Origin: DTPS01 sp049591295
GTDB taxonomy: Bacteria > Acidobacteriota > UBA4820 > DSQY01
DNA: 54,141 nucleotides
Direction: 5' to 3'
NCBI GenBank assembly: GCA_049591295.1
Contig: JBAWEQ010000155.1
Coordinates: 1 to 54,141, forward strand
The translations under genes and the position numbers were made by a program. Below, piece by piece: positions 33,137 through 42,084 of the stretch (the first letter of the stretch is position 1; every line of letters starts with the position of its first letter). Under the pieces are notes generated by a model. The model was not told the origin of the DNA, made no database searches, and saw only the letters and a program-made list of their open reading frames with translations.

Positions 33137-34248
33137 CAGTGGGGCTCCTTCATCCGGCCCTTCAGGGCGTAGCGCATCCCGGGCAATTCTACACAGACGC
33201 CGGCCATTTGCAACTCGAGAAGGCCGGAGAGCACCTCCGATGCGGGCAGGTCGGAGCTCCGGCACAACTCATCCACGCTGAGTCCCCGGTCGGGCTTCAA
33301 TATCGCGAGGAGCCGTCGGTTCGCCGCCGATGGTTCCGAGAGGGAATCCTGGGCGGTCCCCTCCGGCTCCTCCGTCTGTTTCAGCTTGCAACGAAGATGC
33401 TCAGGCAGTTCCTCCAAGAGGTCCTGCCCCCGCTGGATTAGCTTGGCCCCCTTCTGAATCAAGGTATTAGGGCCAATAGCCGTGCGGCTGGTAATGTTTT
33501 GCGGGACCGCGAACACTTCTCTGCCCGTTTCAAGGGCGAAACGGGCAGTGATGAGAGAGCCGGAACGCTCGGTGGCCTCCACGATCACCACGCCCCAGAC
33601 CAAGCCCGCAATAACCCGGTTCCGGATGGGAAAATTCCTGGGCGCCGGTGGGGTGCCTGGCGGGAACTCCGTCACCACGGCTCCTCCCCGCTCCACGATC
33701 CGCCGCATGAGCCCTTCGTTTTCCCGAGGGTAGGGCACGTCGATCCCGGTGCCCAGAACGGCCACGGCCCTGCCTGGGATCACGAGGGAACCCTCGTGGG
33801 CAGAGGAGTCTATGCCGCGGGCCAGGCCGCTCACCACGGTCAATCCAGACCGGGCCAATTCGGCCGCCAGAGTCTGCGCCACGTTCTGCCCGTAGACGGT
33901 GCACAGGCGGGAGCCCACCACCGCCACGGCCGGGCCTTCCAGCGCCTCGACCGAGCCAAGCAGGTAGAGGGCCGGGGGAGGATCGGGAACGGTTCTCAAG
34001 ACGGCGGGGTACCGGCCGTCGTCCCAGCTCAGAAGCGTAATTCCACGGGCCTGGGCCTCCCTGTCCTGGCGTTCGCACGCCTCCCAATCCAGTTTGGCAA
34101 CGGCCTTGCTTATCGAAGGGTGGAGCTCGGGGACGTTTCTCCCGGAGCGGAGCCGGAGCAGGAGTTCCTCCTGGCCAAGAAGTTCGGCTCTCCGGATGGT
34201 GGAGAGGCCGGCAAGGCGGGTCAAGGCTCCATAGAGATAGGACAGCAC
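33136..34248 (-). CDS. dprA: DNA-processing protein DprA
   Basis: A 370-residue DprA/Smf protein, which loads RecA on incoming single-stranded DNA during transformation. The Rossmann-like core contains VAVVGSRLCTVYG, VSGLARGIDSSAH and the RNRVIAGL segment; a C-terminal winged helix (about 300-365) is present. GTG start at 34248 with GGAGG upstream. Together with comEC and prepilin peptidase in this window it suggests natural competence. Coupled to topA, a common pairing. Confidence 0.95.
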   Translation of the reverse strand: MLSYLYGALTRLAGLSTIRRAELLGQEELLLRLRSGRNVPELHPSISKAVAKLDWEACERQDREAQARGITLLSWDDGRYPAVLRTVPDPPPALYLLGSVEALEGPAVAVVGSRLCTVYGQNVAQTLAAELARSGLTVVSGLARGIDSSAHEGSLVIPGRAVAVLGTGIDVPYPRENEGLMRRIVERGGAVVTEFPPGTPPAPRNFPIRNRVIAGLVWGVVIVEATERSGSLITARFALETGREVFAVPQNITSRTAIGPNTLIQKGAKLIQRGQDLLEELPEHLRCKLKQTEEPEGTAQDSLSEPSAANRRLLAILKPDRGLSVDELCRSSDLPASEVLSGLLELQMAGVCVELPGMRYALKGRMKEPH

Positions 34249-34354
34249 GCAACCTCCGGCGGCAGAAGGATTCCAACCTATACCACAGGGTTCGAACGAG
34301 GCGCAATCGCAAGACCACTTGAACGAAGGCAAAGAAAGAACAAGGGGAAAGCCC

Positions 34355-34945
34355 ATGGTATCCCGAGCCTATTTTGAACAGACTGCCCTCATCCACCTGG
34401 ACTTCTTGTACAACCTGGCGCTGAAGATCACCAGGAACGAGGACGACGCCCAGGATCTGGTCCAGGAGACGTTCCTTCGGGCCTACCGGTTTTTCGACAA
34501 GTACGAGCCCGGCACCAACTGCAAGGCCTGGCTCTACCGAATCCTCAAGAACACCTTCATCAACCACTACCGCAAACAGCACCGGCGGCCGAACGAGGTG
34601 GATTTCGAGTCCATCGAGGAGACGCAGGAGAGCCAGGTCGAGCACACGGGCATGCGGCCCGCCGACCCCGAGGCGACGCTGATGAACTCCATCCTCAAGG
34701 AGGACGTCCAGCACGCCTTCGAGACGCTCCCCCCGGGCTACCGGGAGGCTTTGATGCTATCCTTGGTAGGCGGCTTTTCCTACCGGGAGATCGCCGACAT
34801 GATGGACTGCCCCATCGGAACGATCATGTCCCGCATACACAGGGCCCGGAAGCTGATGCAGAAGCAGCTCGGCGGGCACACTCCGGACCGCGGCTGGAGC
34901 CAGGGGGCCCAGCTCGTGGCACCGGCCATGGCCCAGGGGGCCTGA
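34355..34945 (+). CDS. ECF RNA polymerase sigma factor (SigW/RpoE-like)
   Basis: A 196-residue ECF sigma factor. Region 2: YNLALKITRNEDDAQDLVQE and the segment CKAWLYRILKNTFINHYRK; region 4: LPPGYREALMLSLVGGFSYREI and CPIGTIMSRIHRAR. ATG at 34355 has AGGGGA seven bases upstream; a TTG at 34319 would add 12 residues. It is followed 76 bases later by a zinc anti-sigma gene and a TlpA-type thioredoxin, suggesting a redox or envelope response unit. Confidence 0.92.
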   Translation: MVSRAYFEQTALIHLDFLYNLALKITRNEDDAQDLVQETFLRAYRFFDKYEPGTNCKAWLYRILKNTFINHYRKQHRRPNEVDFESIEETQESQVEHTGMRPADPEATLMNSILKEDVQHAFETLPPGYREALMLSLVGGFSYREIADMMDCPIGTIMSRIHRARKLMQKQLGGHTPDRGWSQGAQLVAPAMAQGA

Positions 34946-35021
34946 AGAGGAAGAGGCGCAGACGGGGCACCGCCGGAATCCGCTGGGGCGGTGAGAATGC
35001 GCACTGTTGGGAGGGATGCAG

Positions 35022-35366
35022 ATGTCAGCTTGCGGACGGGTGCGGGCCAAGCTTGGTGCTTACCTGCGTGGACAACTCGACGAGCGCGGAAAACAGGAGG
35101 TCGAGTCCCATTGCGCGGCTTGCCTCCCCTGCGCCTCGGCGCTGAAGGCCCAGAGGGTCCTGGTGGAGGCGGTCATCCCGCTGGGACGCTCCCTGGAACC
35201 GGCGCCGGCCAAACTGCGTGACGCTCTGGGCGTCTGCATGGACTGCATGGACAACCCGAGCAGGGCCATCTGCCGCCGCCTCAAGCATCGGTTGCGGCTT
35301 GCAGCCGGGCCCGCTTCCGGCGTATCATTCGCCTCCGAGGAGAATAGCCATGGCATCGAACACTAA
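35022..35366 (+). CDS. Small zinc-finger anti-sigma factor (zf-HC2)
   Basis: A 114-residue soluble protein with the zinc anti-sigma motif H30-x3-C34-x2-C37. Unlike the other anti-sigma factor in this window it has no transmembrane helix. A second cysteine pair (CMDC) lies at about 76-79. ATG at 35022 is chosen over 35016 because GGGAGG is seven bases upstream. Located between an ECF sigma gene and a thioredoxin gene it overlaps by 17 bases, so it may sense redox state like RsrA; that is inference. Confidence 0.8.
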   Translation: MSACGRVRAKLGAYLRGQLDERGKQEVESHCAACLPCASALKAQRVLVEAVIPLGRSLEPAPAKLRDALGVCMDCMDNPSRAICRRLKHRLRLAAGPASGVSFASEENSHGIEH

Positions 35367-35865
35367 GAAAACGACCATTCTGGCCGCCGCCCTCGCCGGA
35401 GTTCTGGCGATGGCGACGGTCTTCGCGGGGACCGACGTGGGGCAGGCCGCCCAGGATTTCATGCTCCAGCCCGTGCAGGGCGGCCAGCCGGTGAGCCTTC
35501 TCAAGAACGAGGGCAAGCCCACCCTGCTGTTCTTCTGGGCCACGTGGTGTCCCCCCTGCAAGCGGGAGATCCCCGACCTGAAGAAGATCCACGAGGAGTA
35601 TGCCAAGAAGGGGCTCCGGATGCTGGGCGTGGCCCTCAACTTCCGGGAGAGCCGGGAAGACGTGGTCCGGTTCCAGCAGGAGCAGCAGCTGCCCTACACC
35701 GTCCTCTGGGACGTGGACAACAAGATCGCCACCGAGTACGGCGTCGAGGGAATCCCCACGGTGATCCTCCTGGATGGGAAGGGCGTGATCCGGTACCGGG
35801 GGCACCAGATGACCGAGGAGTTCACCAAGCTCCTGCAGAGCTATACCGCCGGCCAGAAGGACTGA
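35350..35865 (+). CDS. TlpA/ResA-type periplasmic thioredoxin
   Basis: A 171-residue secreted thioredoxin-fold protein: signal sequence (about 1-32), then the redox site W66-C67-P-P-C70 in LLFFWATWCPPCKRE, and the cis-Pro segment EGIPTVILLD. TlpA/ResA proteins reduce disulfides in the periplasm, for example in cytochrome c maturation. AGGAGAAT precedes the ATG. It overlaps the anti-sigma gene and ends at a strong hairpin. Confidence 0.93.
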   Translation: MASNTKKTTILAAALAGVLAMATVFAGTDVGQAAQDFMLQPVQGGQPVSLLKNEGKPTLLFFWATWCPPCKREIPDLKKIHEEYAKKGLRMLGVALNFRESREDVVRFQQEQQLPYTVLWDVDNKIATEYGVEGIPTVILLDGKGVIRYRGHQMTEEFTKLLQSYTAGQKD

Positions 35866-35892
35866 GATCAAACACAAGTAAGGTCTGCACGA

Positions 35893-35920
35893 GGGCCCCG
35901 CTCCACGTCGAGCGGGGCCC
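35893..35920. terminator. Hairpin terminator between tlpA-like gene and comEC
   Basis: GGGCCCCGCT (35893-35902) pairs with AGCGGGGCCC (35911-35920), followed by TTGCCGTCTT on the plus strand. The two genes converge here, so it may act in both directions; the T-tracts are modest. Confidence 0.7.
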
Positions 35921-35929
35921 TTGCCGTCT

Positions 35930-38308
35930 TCACGGGCAGAGGCGGCGGAAGAGCCGGGGCGACCAGTCTCCGTCCCGATAGGGGTAGACCATGGGACGGC
36001 CTTCCGTCAGGTCCAGCAGGAGGGCGCCGTCCCGGTCGGTGCGGTAGACCCGGGCGGGCAGGGAAGCGTAGCGGGCCAGCACGGCGGGCGACGGGTGGCC
36101 GAAGCGGTTGGCCCGCCCCACGCTGATGAGGACCACCTTGGGGGCCACGGCATCCAGCCAGGGCGGGCTGCTGGAGGTGGCGGACCCGTGGTGGGGCGAG
36201 ATCAGCGCGTAGGCCGACAGGAGAAGGCGGGCCTTCAGGATGTCCCGCTCGCCCGCCCGTTCAAGGTCCCCCGTGGCGAGCACCGCGGTGGGGCCGAACG
36301 TGAGCCTGGCCACCAGGCTGCGGTCGTTCTCGTCGGGGAGGTCGCACGGCTCCCCAGGGCCGAGGACCGAGAGAGAGGGTCCCGAGGTGACGAATCCCTG
36401 TCCGCGGGTCAGCGGAATCAGGGGAACTTTTCTGGCCGAGGCTATCGCGGCGATTCGCTGCGGCAGATCGGGCTCGGGGGGATCGGAGGCTGGATAGGCC
36501 AGGAAGCCCACGGGGAGGTCCTGGATCAGGTCCTCGGCGGCGCCGCAGTGGTCGCGGTCCCAGTGCGTCAGCACGATGCCGGTCAGGTCCTTCACGCCCG
36601 CCCTGGCTAGAAACGGCTCGATCACGGTGATCCCCGAGCCGGGTCCCTCGATGCCGCTGGTGCCCGCGTCGACGAGAAAGCAGCCGCCCTGCCAGAGCAC
36701 GGCCTGGCATGAAGCCTCCCCGACGTCGAGGAGGGCCACTCCCCGGGCGTCCCGAACGGCCGGCCCGGTTGGCCAGGTCCAGAAGGCGACGGCGGCGGCC
36801 CCGATGAGCACCCATCCGGATGCCCGGCGGCGGGACGGCCAGGCCAGCATGGCGAGCCCCAGGAGGTAGAGAGCCGTCCAGCCCCACCACGGAAACGGAA
36901 CGAAGAAGCTTCCCCAGGCACTCCTGCCCAGTCCCTCCGCCATGGCCATGAAGGGCCTGGCCGTCAGCTCCAGGCTCCAGGCCAGAGCCTGGTGCAGGCC
37001 CGGCACGAACCCGAGACCCAGGATGTACAGGAGCCCGATCCCCTGGACGGCCATGAGGGGGAGGGAAGCGGCCGGAGTGGCGAGCCATCCCCACGGGGAG
37101 AACCGGTGGAAGGTGATCACCAGGATGGGAAGCGTGGCCAGCTGGGCCGAGAGCCCCACCCAGAGCAGCTTGAGGAACCAACCCAGCGGGCCCTTGGAAG
37201 GCAGGGCCGCGGGGTAGGCGCTCCAGAACACCAGGATGCCCAGGGTCGCCGCGAAGGTGAGCTGGAAGCCGGCGTCCAAGATGAACTGGGGCCGGTAGAC
37301 GAGGAGCAAGGCCGCCGCCAGCGTCCACGCCGTGACCGCGCTGTGGGGTCTGGCGAGCAGGCGCAACAGGAGAAACAGAGCCGCCATCAGGAGCGCGCGC
37401 GACAGGGAGCTGCTCGGCGCGACGAGGAGCCCGTACACCGCCAGCAGGACGAGCGCGGCCCCGTCCCGCCATGAGGGGGGGCACCGGAGGGCGTGGGCCA
37501 GCCCCATGAAGAGGAGCAGGACCAGGCCCACGTTGAAGCCCGAGAGCGCGATCAGGTGGAGGAGGCCGGATCGGCTCAGGTCGGCGGTGCTCCGGGTGTC
37601 CAGGAGCCCCCGTTCGCCCAGCAGCAGGGCCAGAAGGGCACCCCGGAGATCGCCCGTGTCCTCCTCCAGGCGGGACCGGATGGCCCGTCTGTATCGGCCG
37701 ATCAGGTGCCATTTCCCGGGAGGAGATTCGTGGACGAGGGCGGCGCTCCGGCACGTGCCCACGAGAGAAATGCCCTGGCGTGCGAGGTAGGCCGCCGAAT
37801 CGAATTGTCCCGGGTTGGATGCGGAGCGCGGGGCGGTGAACCCCAGGCTCGCCTCCAGCCGCGCCCCCTCGGCGGGAGGCGGGGTGGGCAGGTAGGCCCG
37901 GGCGAGGGAGCGGACGGGGAGCCAGGCCGACTCCATGCGGGCGAAGTCGAGCTGAAGCGTGATCCGGCTTCCGTCGGGCCAGGGCTCGGCCTCGACGACT
38001 TTGCCCCTCACCCAGACGTAGGTGGGGCCTTGGGCCTGGGACACGGTTTGGGTGAGCCAGTCGGGAGCTAGGGGGTGGAGCCGGGCTCCTCCCGCGGCCA
38101 GCCCCACGATGGCCGCCAGCAGGGGCAGGGCGAGACGCAGGCGGGGCAGGCGCAGCACCGAGGCGGCCACGGCGAGGGCCGACAGGGCAATCCACCAGGG
38201 CGCGACGATCCACGGGGCGAGAGAGACCCCCGCGGCAAACGCGGCCAGGACGGCTGTGCGCGCCTCCCATGACCTCACGGAGAAATTCCCCCCTTCCTCC
38301 CCGGCCAT
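35930..38308 (-). CDS. comEC: Competence protein ComEC/Rec2
   Basis: Up to 792 residues: N-terminal membrane helices and DUF4131 OB-fold region, the central multi-helix Competence domain (LSRSGLLHLIALSGFNVGL, about 232-250), and a C-terminal metallo-beta-lactamase domain with LTHWDRDHCGA and ISPHHGSA. It forms the inner-membrane DNA channel and probably the nuclease that degrades one strand. The ATG at 38308 has no clear ribosome site; a GTG at 38278 behind a G-rich purine run is equally likely. Confidence 0.93.
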   Translation of the reverse strand: MAGEEGGNFSVRSWEARTAVLAAFAAGVSLAPWIVAPWWIALSALAVAASVLRLPRLRLALPLLAAIVGLAAGGARLHPLAPDWLTQTVSQAQGPTYVWVRGKVVEAEPWPDGSRITLQLDFARMESAWLPVRSLARAYLPTPPPAEGARLEASLGFTAPRSASNPGQFDSAAYLARQGISLVGTCRSAALVHESPPGKWHLIGRYRRAIRSRLEEDTGDLRGALLALLLGERGLLDTRSTADLSRSGLLHLIALSGFNVGLVLLLFMGLAHALRCPPSWRDGAALVLLAVYGLLVAPSSSLSRALLMAALFLLLRLLARPHSAVTAWTLAAALLLVYRPQFILDAGFQLTFAATLGILVFWSAYPAALPSKGPLGWFLKLLWVGLSAQLATLPILVITFHRFSPWGWLATPAASLPLMAVQGIGLLYILGLGFVPGLHQALAWSLELTARPFMAMAEGLGRSAWGSFFVPFPWWGWTALYLLGLAMLAWPSRRRASGWVLIGAAAVAFWTWPTGPAVRDARGVALLDVGEASCQAVLWQGGCFLVDAGTSGIEGPGSGITVIEPFLARAGVKDLTGIVLTHWDRDHCGAAEDLIQDLPVGFLAYPASDPPEPDLPQRIAAIASARKVPLIPLTRGQGFVTSGPSLSVLGPGEPCDLPDENDRSLVARLTFGPTAVLATGDLERAGERDILKARLLLSAYALISPHHGSATSSSPPWLDAVAPKVVLISVGRANRFGHPSPAVLARYASLPARVYRTDRDGALLLDLTEGRPMVYPYRDGDWSPRLFRRLCP

Positions 38309-38315
38309 ACGCGAA

Positions 38316-38346
38316 GCGCCCCGGCCGTCAACCGCGACCGGGGCGC
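38316..38346 (-). other. GC-rich hairpin between the UGA-containing gene and comEC
   Basis: GCGCCCCGG (38316-38324) pairs with CCGGGGCGC (38338-38346) just upstream of the comEC start. No T-tract follows on the minus strand, so it is not a convincing terminator; it may limit comEC read-through or occlude the weak ATG start. Confidence 0.5.
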
Positions 38347-38377
38347 CGAGGAACGCGCTGCGAAGGCCACGAGCGGG

Positions 38378-39451
38378 TCAGTGCTTGTCCTTGCTCCCGG
38401 CGGCCTTCAGGAACTTGGCGCGCTGCCCCTCGAGGTAGCTGTCGCCGGGCTTCTGCTTGAGGGCCATATCGATGGTCCCCACGGCCTGGTCACTCTTCCC
38501 CATCTTGTAGTACACCTCCGCCACCGTGTCCAGGATGCCGGGATCCTGCTTGCTGAGCTCGGCGGCGCGCTGCCCCGCCGTCAGGGCCTTCTCCAGCTCC
38601 ACCCCCAGCTCCGCGCAGTGCCAGGCGTAGTCGTTGAGGAACTGGGCGTCGTCCTGGTGGGAGGGAAGCAGCTCGTGGTAGAGGGCCATGAGGCTGTCCT
38701 CGGCCTTCTGCTTGGCGGCCACGTCCTTGGCGTTCTTGGCCTCCCGGCGGTAGTGGCCCGAGAGCGTGCTGAAGGCCTCGGCGGCGTTGGGGTCCTTGGC
38801 ATCGGTGGCGACCACGGTGAGGGCCTCGATGCCCTTCGGGGCATCGGTGGTCAGCCAGGCCTGCGCCTCGATGAATCTCAGCGTCTGCGTGGCCTTCTCG
38901 TCCGGCCCCGGCTTGAGAGCCCTGGCCTTGTCCACCCAGACCAGCGACTCCTTCGGCTCGCCGCGGTCCAGGTACTTCTGGGCGATGGTGACCCCTTCGG
39001 CCACGGTCGGAGCGGCGGAGGCCCGATCGAGGTAGTCCTGCAGCGTGTCCACGCCGTAGAGGTAGCCCAGCAGGGTCTTGAGCCACTCCGACCGGCCGTC
39101 GTATCCGATGATGCGGTCCACCTCCGCCCCCTTCGTGTCCAGAACCACGGTGGTGGGGATCCCGGTGACGTGATAGCTCTTGAGGAGGGGCTTGTTGTCC
39201 GGAAGGTCCACGTTGGCATGGTACCAGATGACGTTGCGGTCGAAACGATCCATCGTGTTCTGCGTAAGGACGTCACGGTCCAGTTTCTGGCAGGACCCTC
39301 ACCAGTCCGCGTAGAACTTGAGGACCACCATCTTGTTCTGGCTCTTCGCCGCCGCCTCGGCCTGCTCCAGCGAACCCTTGAACCAGGGTTTTTCGCCGGC
39401 CAGCAGGACCACGGGCAACAGCGCCAGGAGTCCGATCAGGAAACGCTTCAT
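38378..39451 (-). CDS. Probable selenoprotein: secreted thioredoxin-fold/TPR protein with in-frame UGA (UxxC)
   Basis: From ATG 39451 (GGGGAGGTG upstream) the frame runs through one UGA at 39299-39301 to a stop at 38378: 357 residues. Signal peptide 1-19 (MKRFLIGLLALLPVVLLAG), then thioredoxin core MVVLKFYADW-U51-GSC54-QKLD, the cis-Pro segment GIPTTVVLDTKG, and a TPR-like C-terminal half (about 150-345). The UGA replaces the first Cys of a WCxxC motif, exactly where selenocysteine is found in other selenoproteins. A small hairpin GGAC/GUCC (39281-39268) starts 18 bases after the UGA, a plausible but weak bacterial SECIS. A nonsense mutation (TGC to TGA) or sequence error is the alternative; the intact frame on both sides argues against old decay. 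Confidence 0.72.
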
Positions 39452-39476
39452 GGGCACCTCCCCAGGTGAACTCTGA

Positions 39477-39500
39477 GGCGGCCGGGACCTCCCGGCCGCC
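39477..39500 (-). other. Perfect 10-bp hairpin in the leader of the UGA-containing gene
   Basis: GGCGGCCGGG (39477-39486), loop ACCT, CCCGGCCGCC (39491-39500), about 26 bases upstream of the ATG at 39451 and 59 bases past the histidine kinase stop. No T-tract follows on the minus strand. It may be a weak terminator or an mRNA processing/protection element. Confidence 0.6.
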
Positions 39501-39559
39501 CCTCCAAAAGAAGATCAGCATAGCGCAGGGCGCCCGCTGGTTCCATAGCTGGAAGCTGG

Positions 39560-41308
39560 CTACGAAGGGAGGCGGATCTGGAACCCAGCGCCGCCCAGGG
39601 GAGAGACGAAGGACGAGAGCTCCCCCCCGTGTTCCCGGACGATCTTGCGGGCGATGGCCAGCCCCAGGCCCGTGCCGCCCGGCTTCTGGCTGGCAAAGGG
39701 CACGAAGAGCTCTTGCGCGGCTTCGGGGCTCAGGCCCGGCCCGTCGTCCTCCACGCGGATCGTCGCCCCCTCGGGCTCCAGGCCGCACGAGAGGCGCACG
39801 CGCCCGAAGCCCCGGCCGCCCTGCGAGAGGGCCTCGGCCGCGTTGCGCGTAAGGTTCCGGATGGCCCTGGCCAGGGCCTCCCGGTCCGCCCGAACGCTGT
39901 CGCCGTCTCCGGCCGAAACCTCCACCTGGAGGTCCGGAAATTGTCGCCTGAGCGCCTGCGCCTCCTCTTCCAGGAGCGGCCCGAGGGGAATCGTCTCGGT
40001 CACCAGGGGCAGCGGGCGTGCGAAGAAGAGGAGGTTCTGGACCACCGTCTCCAGCCCGCGGACCTCCTCCAGCAACCCCTGGTAGTGAGCCTGACCCGCC
40101 ATCTCCGGCCGGTCCTGGGCCAGAAGCTTGATGTGGGCCGTGAAGGTGCTGAGGCTGTTGCGCACCTCGTGCGCCACTCCCGCGGCCACCTCGCCGAGGC
40201 GGGAGAGGGCCTCCCGCTCGCGTATCGTCCTGCGCATCTGGTAGAGCGAGGTCTGGTCCTTCATGATCAAGAGATAGCCCCGAAGCTGGTGGAGAAGGTT
40301 GAACAGCGGAATTCCCACGACCTGGAGGAGAAGAGCCGGGGCTCCCGGCACCTCCTCTCGCAGGGTCAGGCTCCGCTTGTCCATGGACTCCCTCAGGGCG
40401 GCCAGGGCCTCCGGCCTGGCCGCGAGCAGGGTCTCGGCCGCGTCGCCCAGCCGGGGGACCGTCGGCAGGCCGAGGAGGGAGCGGCCGGCGGCGTTGAGGC
40501 CCGAGAGGCGTCCCGCCTCGTCGAACCGGAGGTACCCCGCCTCGAGGTTGGCGCAGAGGGCCTCGGCGAGCCCCTCCACCTCCTCGGCCCTGCGCTTCTC
40601 CCGCTGGTGCAGTTCGGCCAGCTCGTCGCTGCGAGCCCTCAGCTCCTGGAGCGTGTGCTGGAAGACCTCCACCATGGCCAGGGCGGGAGAGCCCCCGCCG
40701 GGCGAGGGGAGGTACTCGCTGGCGTCACGCGCCGTGCTGGCCAGGCCCTGGTAGGAGCGATAGAGCCTCAGGGCCAGCCAGATCCACAGCAGGCTCAACA
40801 GGGTCAGCCCCACGGCCTCGAACACCGAGATCAGGACGTACCGGCTCCGGAGCCGCTCGTAGGCGGGCGCCGCGAACGTCACCATCAGGAGCCGGCCGTC
40901 CTCCAGACTCCTCAGGTAGAGCCAGCGGCCTCCCTCGCGGATCACCTCTTCCGTCCCCTTCGGTGGGGCGTCCACCCTTGGCGGGGCGAAGGCGGGCTCG
41001 GTCCACAGCACCCGCGGCCCGAACAGCAGGGCCATGCCCTGGGGCTGGATCGGCGAGGGCGGCAGGTCCGGTGGCAGGAGAGCCAGCCGCCAAGGCGGCC
41101 CGGAAGGCTGCCGGAAGCCGCTGCCCTCCAGGGCCTTCCACCCCCTCCTGCCGAGGAGGAGGGCCTGGTCCGAGACCGCCTTCCGCTGGATGGCCAGCGA
41201 CTGCGACAGGGTCACGAGGCCGCTCCCCGAGGCGAACAGGAAGAGCGTGCAGGTAGCCAGCAGGGCCCAGACGAGGAGCCGCCTCGTGTCGGGCTTGAGC
41301 AGGCTCAT
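39560..41308 (-). CDS. Membrane sensor histidine kinase
   Basis: A 582-residue kinase: transmembrane helix (about 13-34), periplasmic sensor (about 35-160), second helix (about 161-183), HAMP-like/coiled-coil region with ELHQREKRRAEEVEGL, a PAS-like domain (about 265-365), HisKA with the phosphorylated His in AAGVAHEVRNSLS, and HATPase_c with N-box NLTRNAAEAL, VEDDGPGL and GGTGLGLAIARK. NtrB-like in layout. No response regulator is in this run; its ATG overlaps the prepilin peptidase stop (ATGA), so a pilus or export link is possible. Confidence 0.92.
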   Translation of the reverse strand: MSLLKPDTRRLLVWALLATCTLFLFASGSGLVTLSQSLAIQRKAVSDQALLLGRRGWKALEGSGFRQPSGPPWRLALLPPDLPPSPIQPQGMALLFGPRVLWTEPAFAPPRVDAPPKGTEEVIREGGRWLYLRSLEDGRLLMVTFAAPAYERLRSRYVLISVFEAVGLTLLSLLWIWLALRLYRSYQGLASTARDASEYLPSPGGGSPALAMVEVFQHTLQELRARSDELAELHQREKRRAEEVEGLAEALCANLEAGYLRFDEAGRLSGLNAAGRSLLGLPTVPRLGDAAETLLAARPEALAALRESMDKRSLTLREEVPGAPALLLQVVGIPLFNLLHQLRGYLLIMKDQTSLYQMRRTIREREALSRLGEVAAGVAHEVRNSLSTFTAHIKLLAQDRPEMAGQAHYQGLLEEVRGLETVVQNLLFFARPLPLVTETIPLGPLLEEEAQALRRQFPDLQVEVSAGDGDSVRADREALARAIRNLTRNAAEALSQGGRGFGRVRLSCGLEPEGATIRVEDDGPGLSPEAAQELFVPFASQKPGGTGLGLAIARKIVREHGGELSSFVSPLGGAGFQIRLPS

Positions 41309-42084
41309 GGGGAGAGGCGGCCGAGAAGGGTCCCGTACCAGGCCCAGAACCGGCCCGCAAAGAAGAGGCTGGCCAGGGCGGCCGCCGAGAGGAAGGTTCC
41401 GAAGGGAAGCGGCGTCCGACGGCCCTTTCCGGTCAGCAGGAGGTAGCCGCCGCCCAGGAGCGTTCCCAGCAGGGCGCCCCCGAGAATCGTGAGGAGGACC
41501 CCCCGCCAGCCCAGGAAGGCACCCACCATGGCGAGAAACTTCACGTCCCCCCACCCCATGGCCTCGATGCCGAACAGGGCGTAGAGCGTGATCAGGAGGG
41601 CGGGGATGGCGGCGCCGAGGGCGGCGCCAGCCAGCGAGTCGGTGAGGTTGGTCCAGGGAAGGTAGGGCGAAAACAGCAGTCCGAGCGCGATGCCGGGCAG
41701 CGTGAGGCGGTCGGGCAGGATCTGGTGCTCCAGGTCGATGAGCCCCAGCACCACGCACAGGAGGGCGAAGAGACCCGCCGCCGCGCCGGGGAAGGTGGGG
41801 CCCCAGACCCAGGCGGAGAGGAGAAAAAGCACTCCCACCGAGGCCTCGACGGCGGGATACCGAACGGCGATGGGCCCCCGGCAGGCTGCGCAGCGGCCCC
41901 GCAGGAACGCCCAGGAGACCACGGGAACGTTCTGGAACCAGCGGATGGGACTCCCGCAATGGGGACAATGGGAGGGCGGGTTCACGATGGACTCGCCCCG
42001 CGGCAGGCGGTAGATGAGCACGTTGGCGAAGGAGCCCAGGACCAGCCCGAAGAGCAGGGCGAAGGCGAGGGAGAGGGTCACCAT
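41305..42084 (-). CDS. pilD: Prepilin peptidase / N-methyltransferase (type IV pilus or type II secretion)
   Basis: A 259-residue polytopic aspartyl protease that cuts and methylates type IV prepilins. The N-terminal GSFANVLIYRLPRGES segment is diagnostic; the cytoplasmic zinc site has C40, C43, C65 and C68; catalytic aspartates lie in LIDLEHQILPD and GWGDVKFL. It is found between a TPR membrane protein and a histidine kinase, with overlapping ends. Together with comEC and dprA it fits a pilus-based DNA uptake system. Confidence 0.95.
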   Translation of the reverse strand: MVTLSLAFALLFGLVLGSFANVLIYRLPRGESIVNPPSHCPHCGSPIRWFQNVPVVSWAFLRGRCAACRGPIAVRYPAVEASVGVLFLLSAWVWGPTFPGAAAGLFALLCVVLGLIDLEHQILPDRLTLPGIALGLLFSPYLPWTNLTDSLAGAALGAAIPALLITLYALFGIEAMGWGDVKFLAMVGAFLGWRGVLLTILGGALLGTLLGGGYLLLTGKGRRTPLPFGTFLSAAALASLFFAGRFWAWYGTLLGRLSP

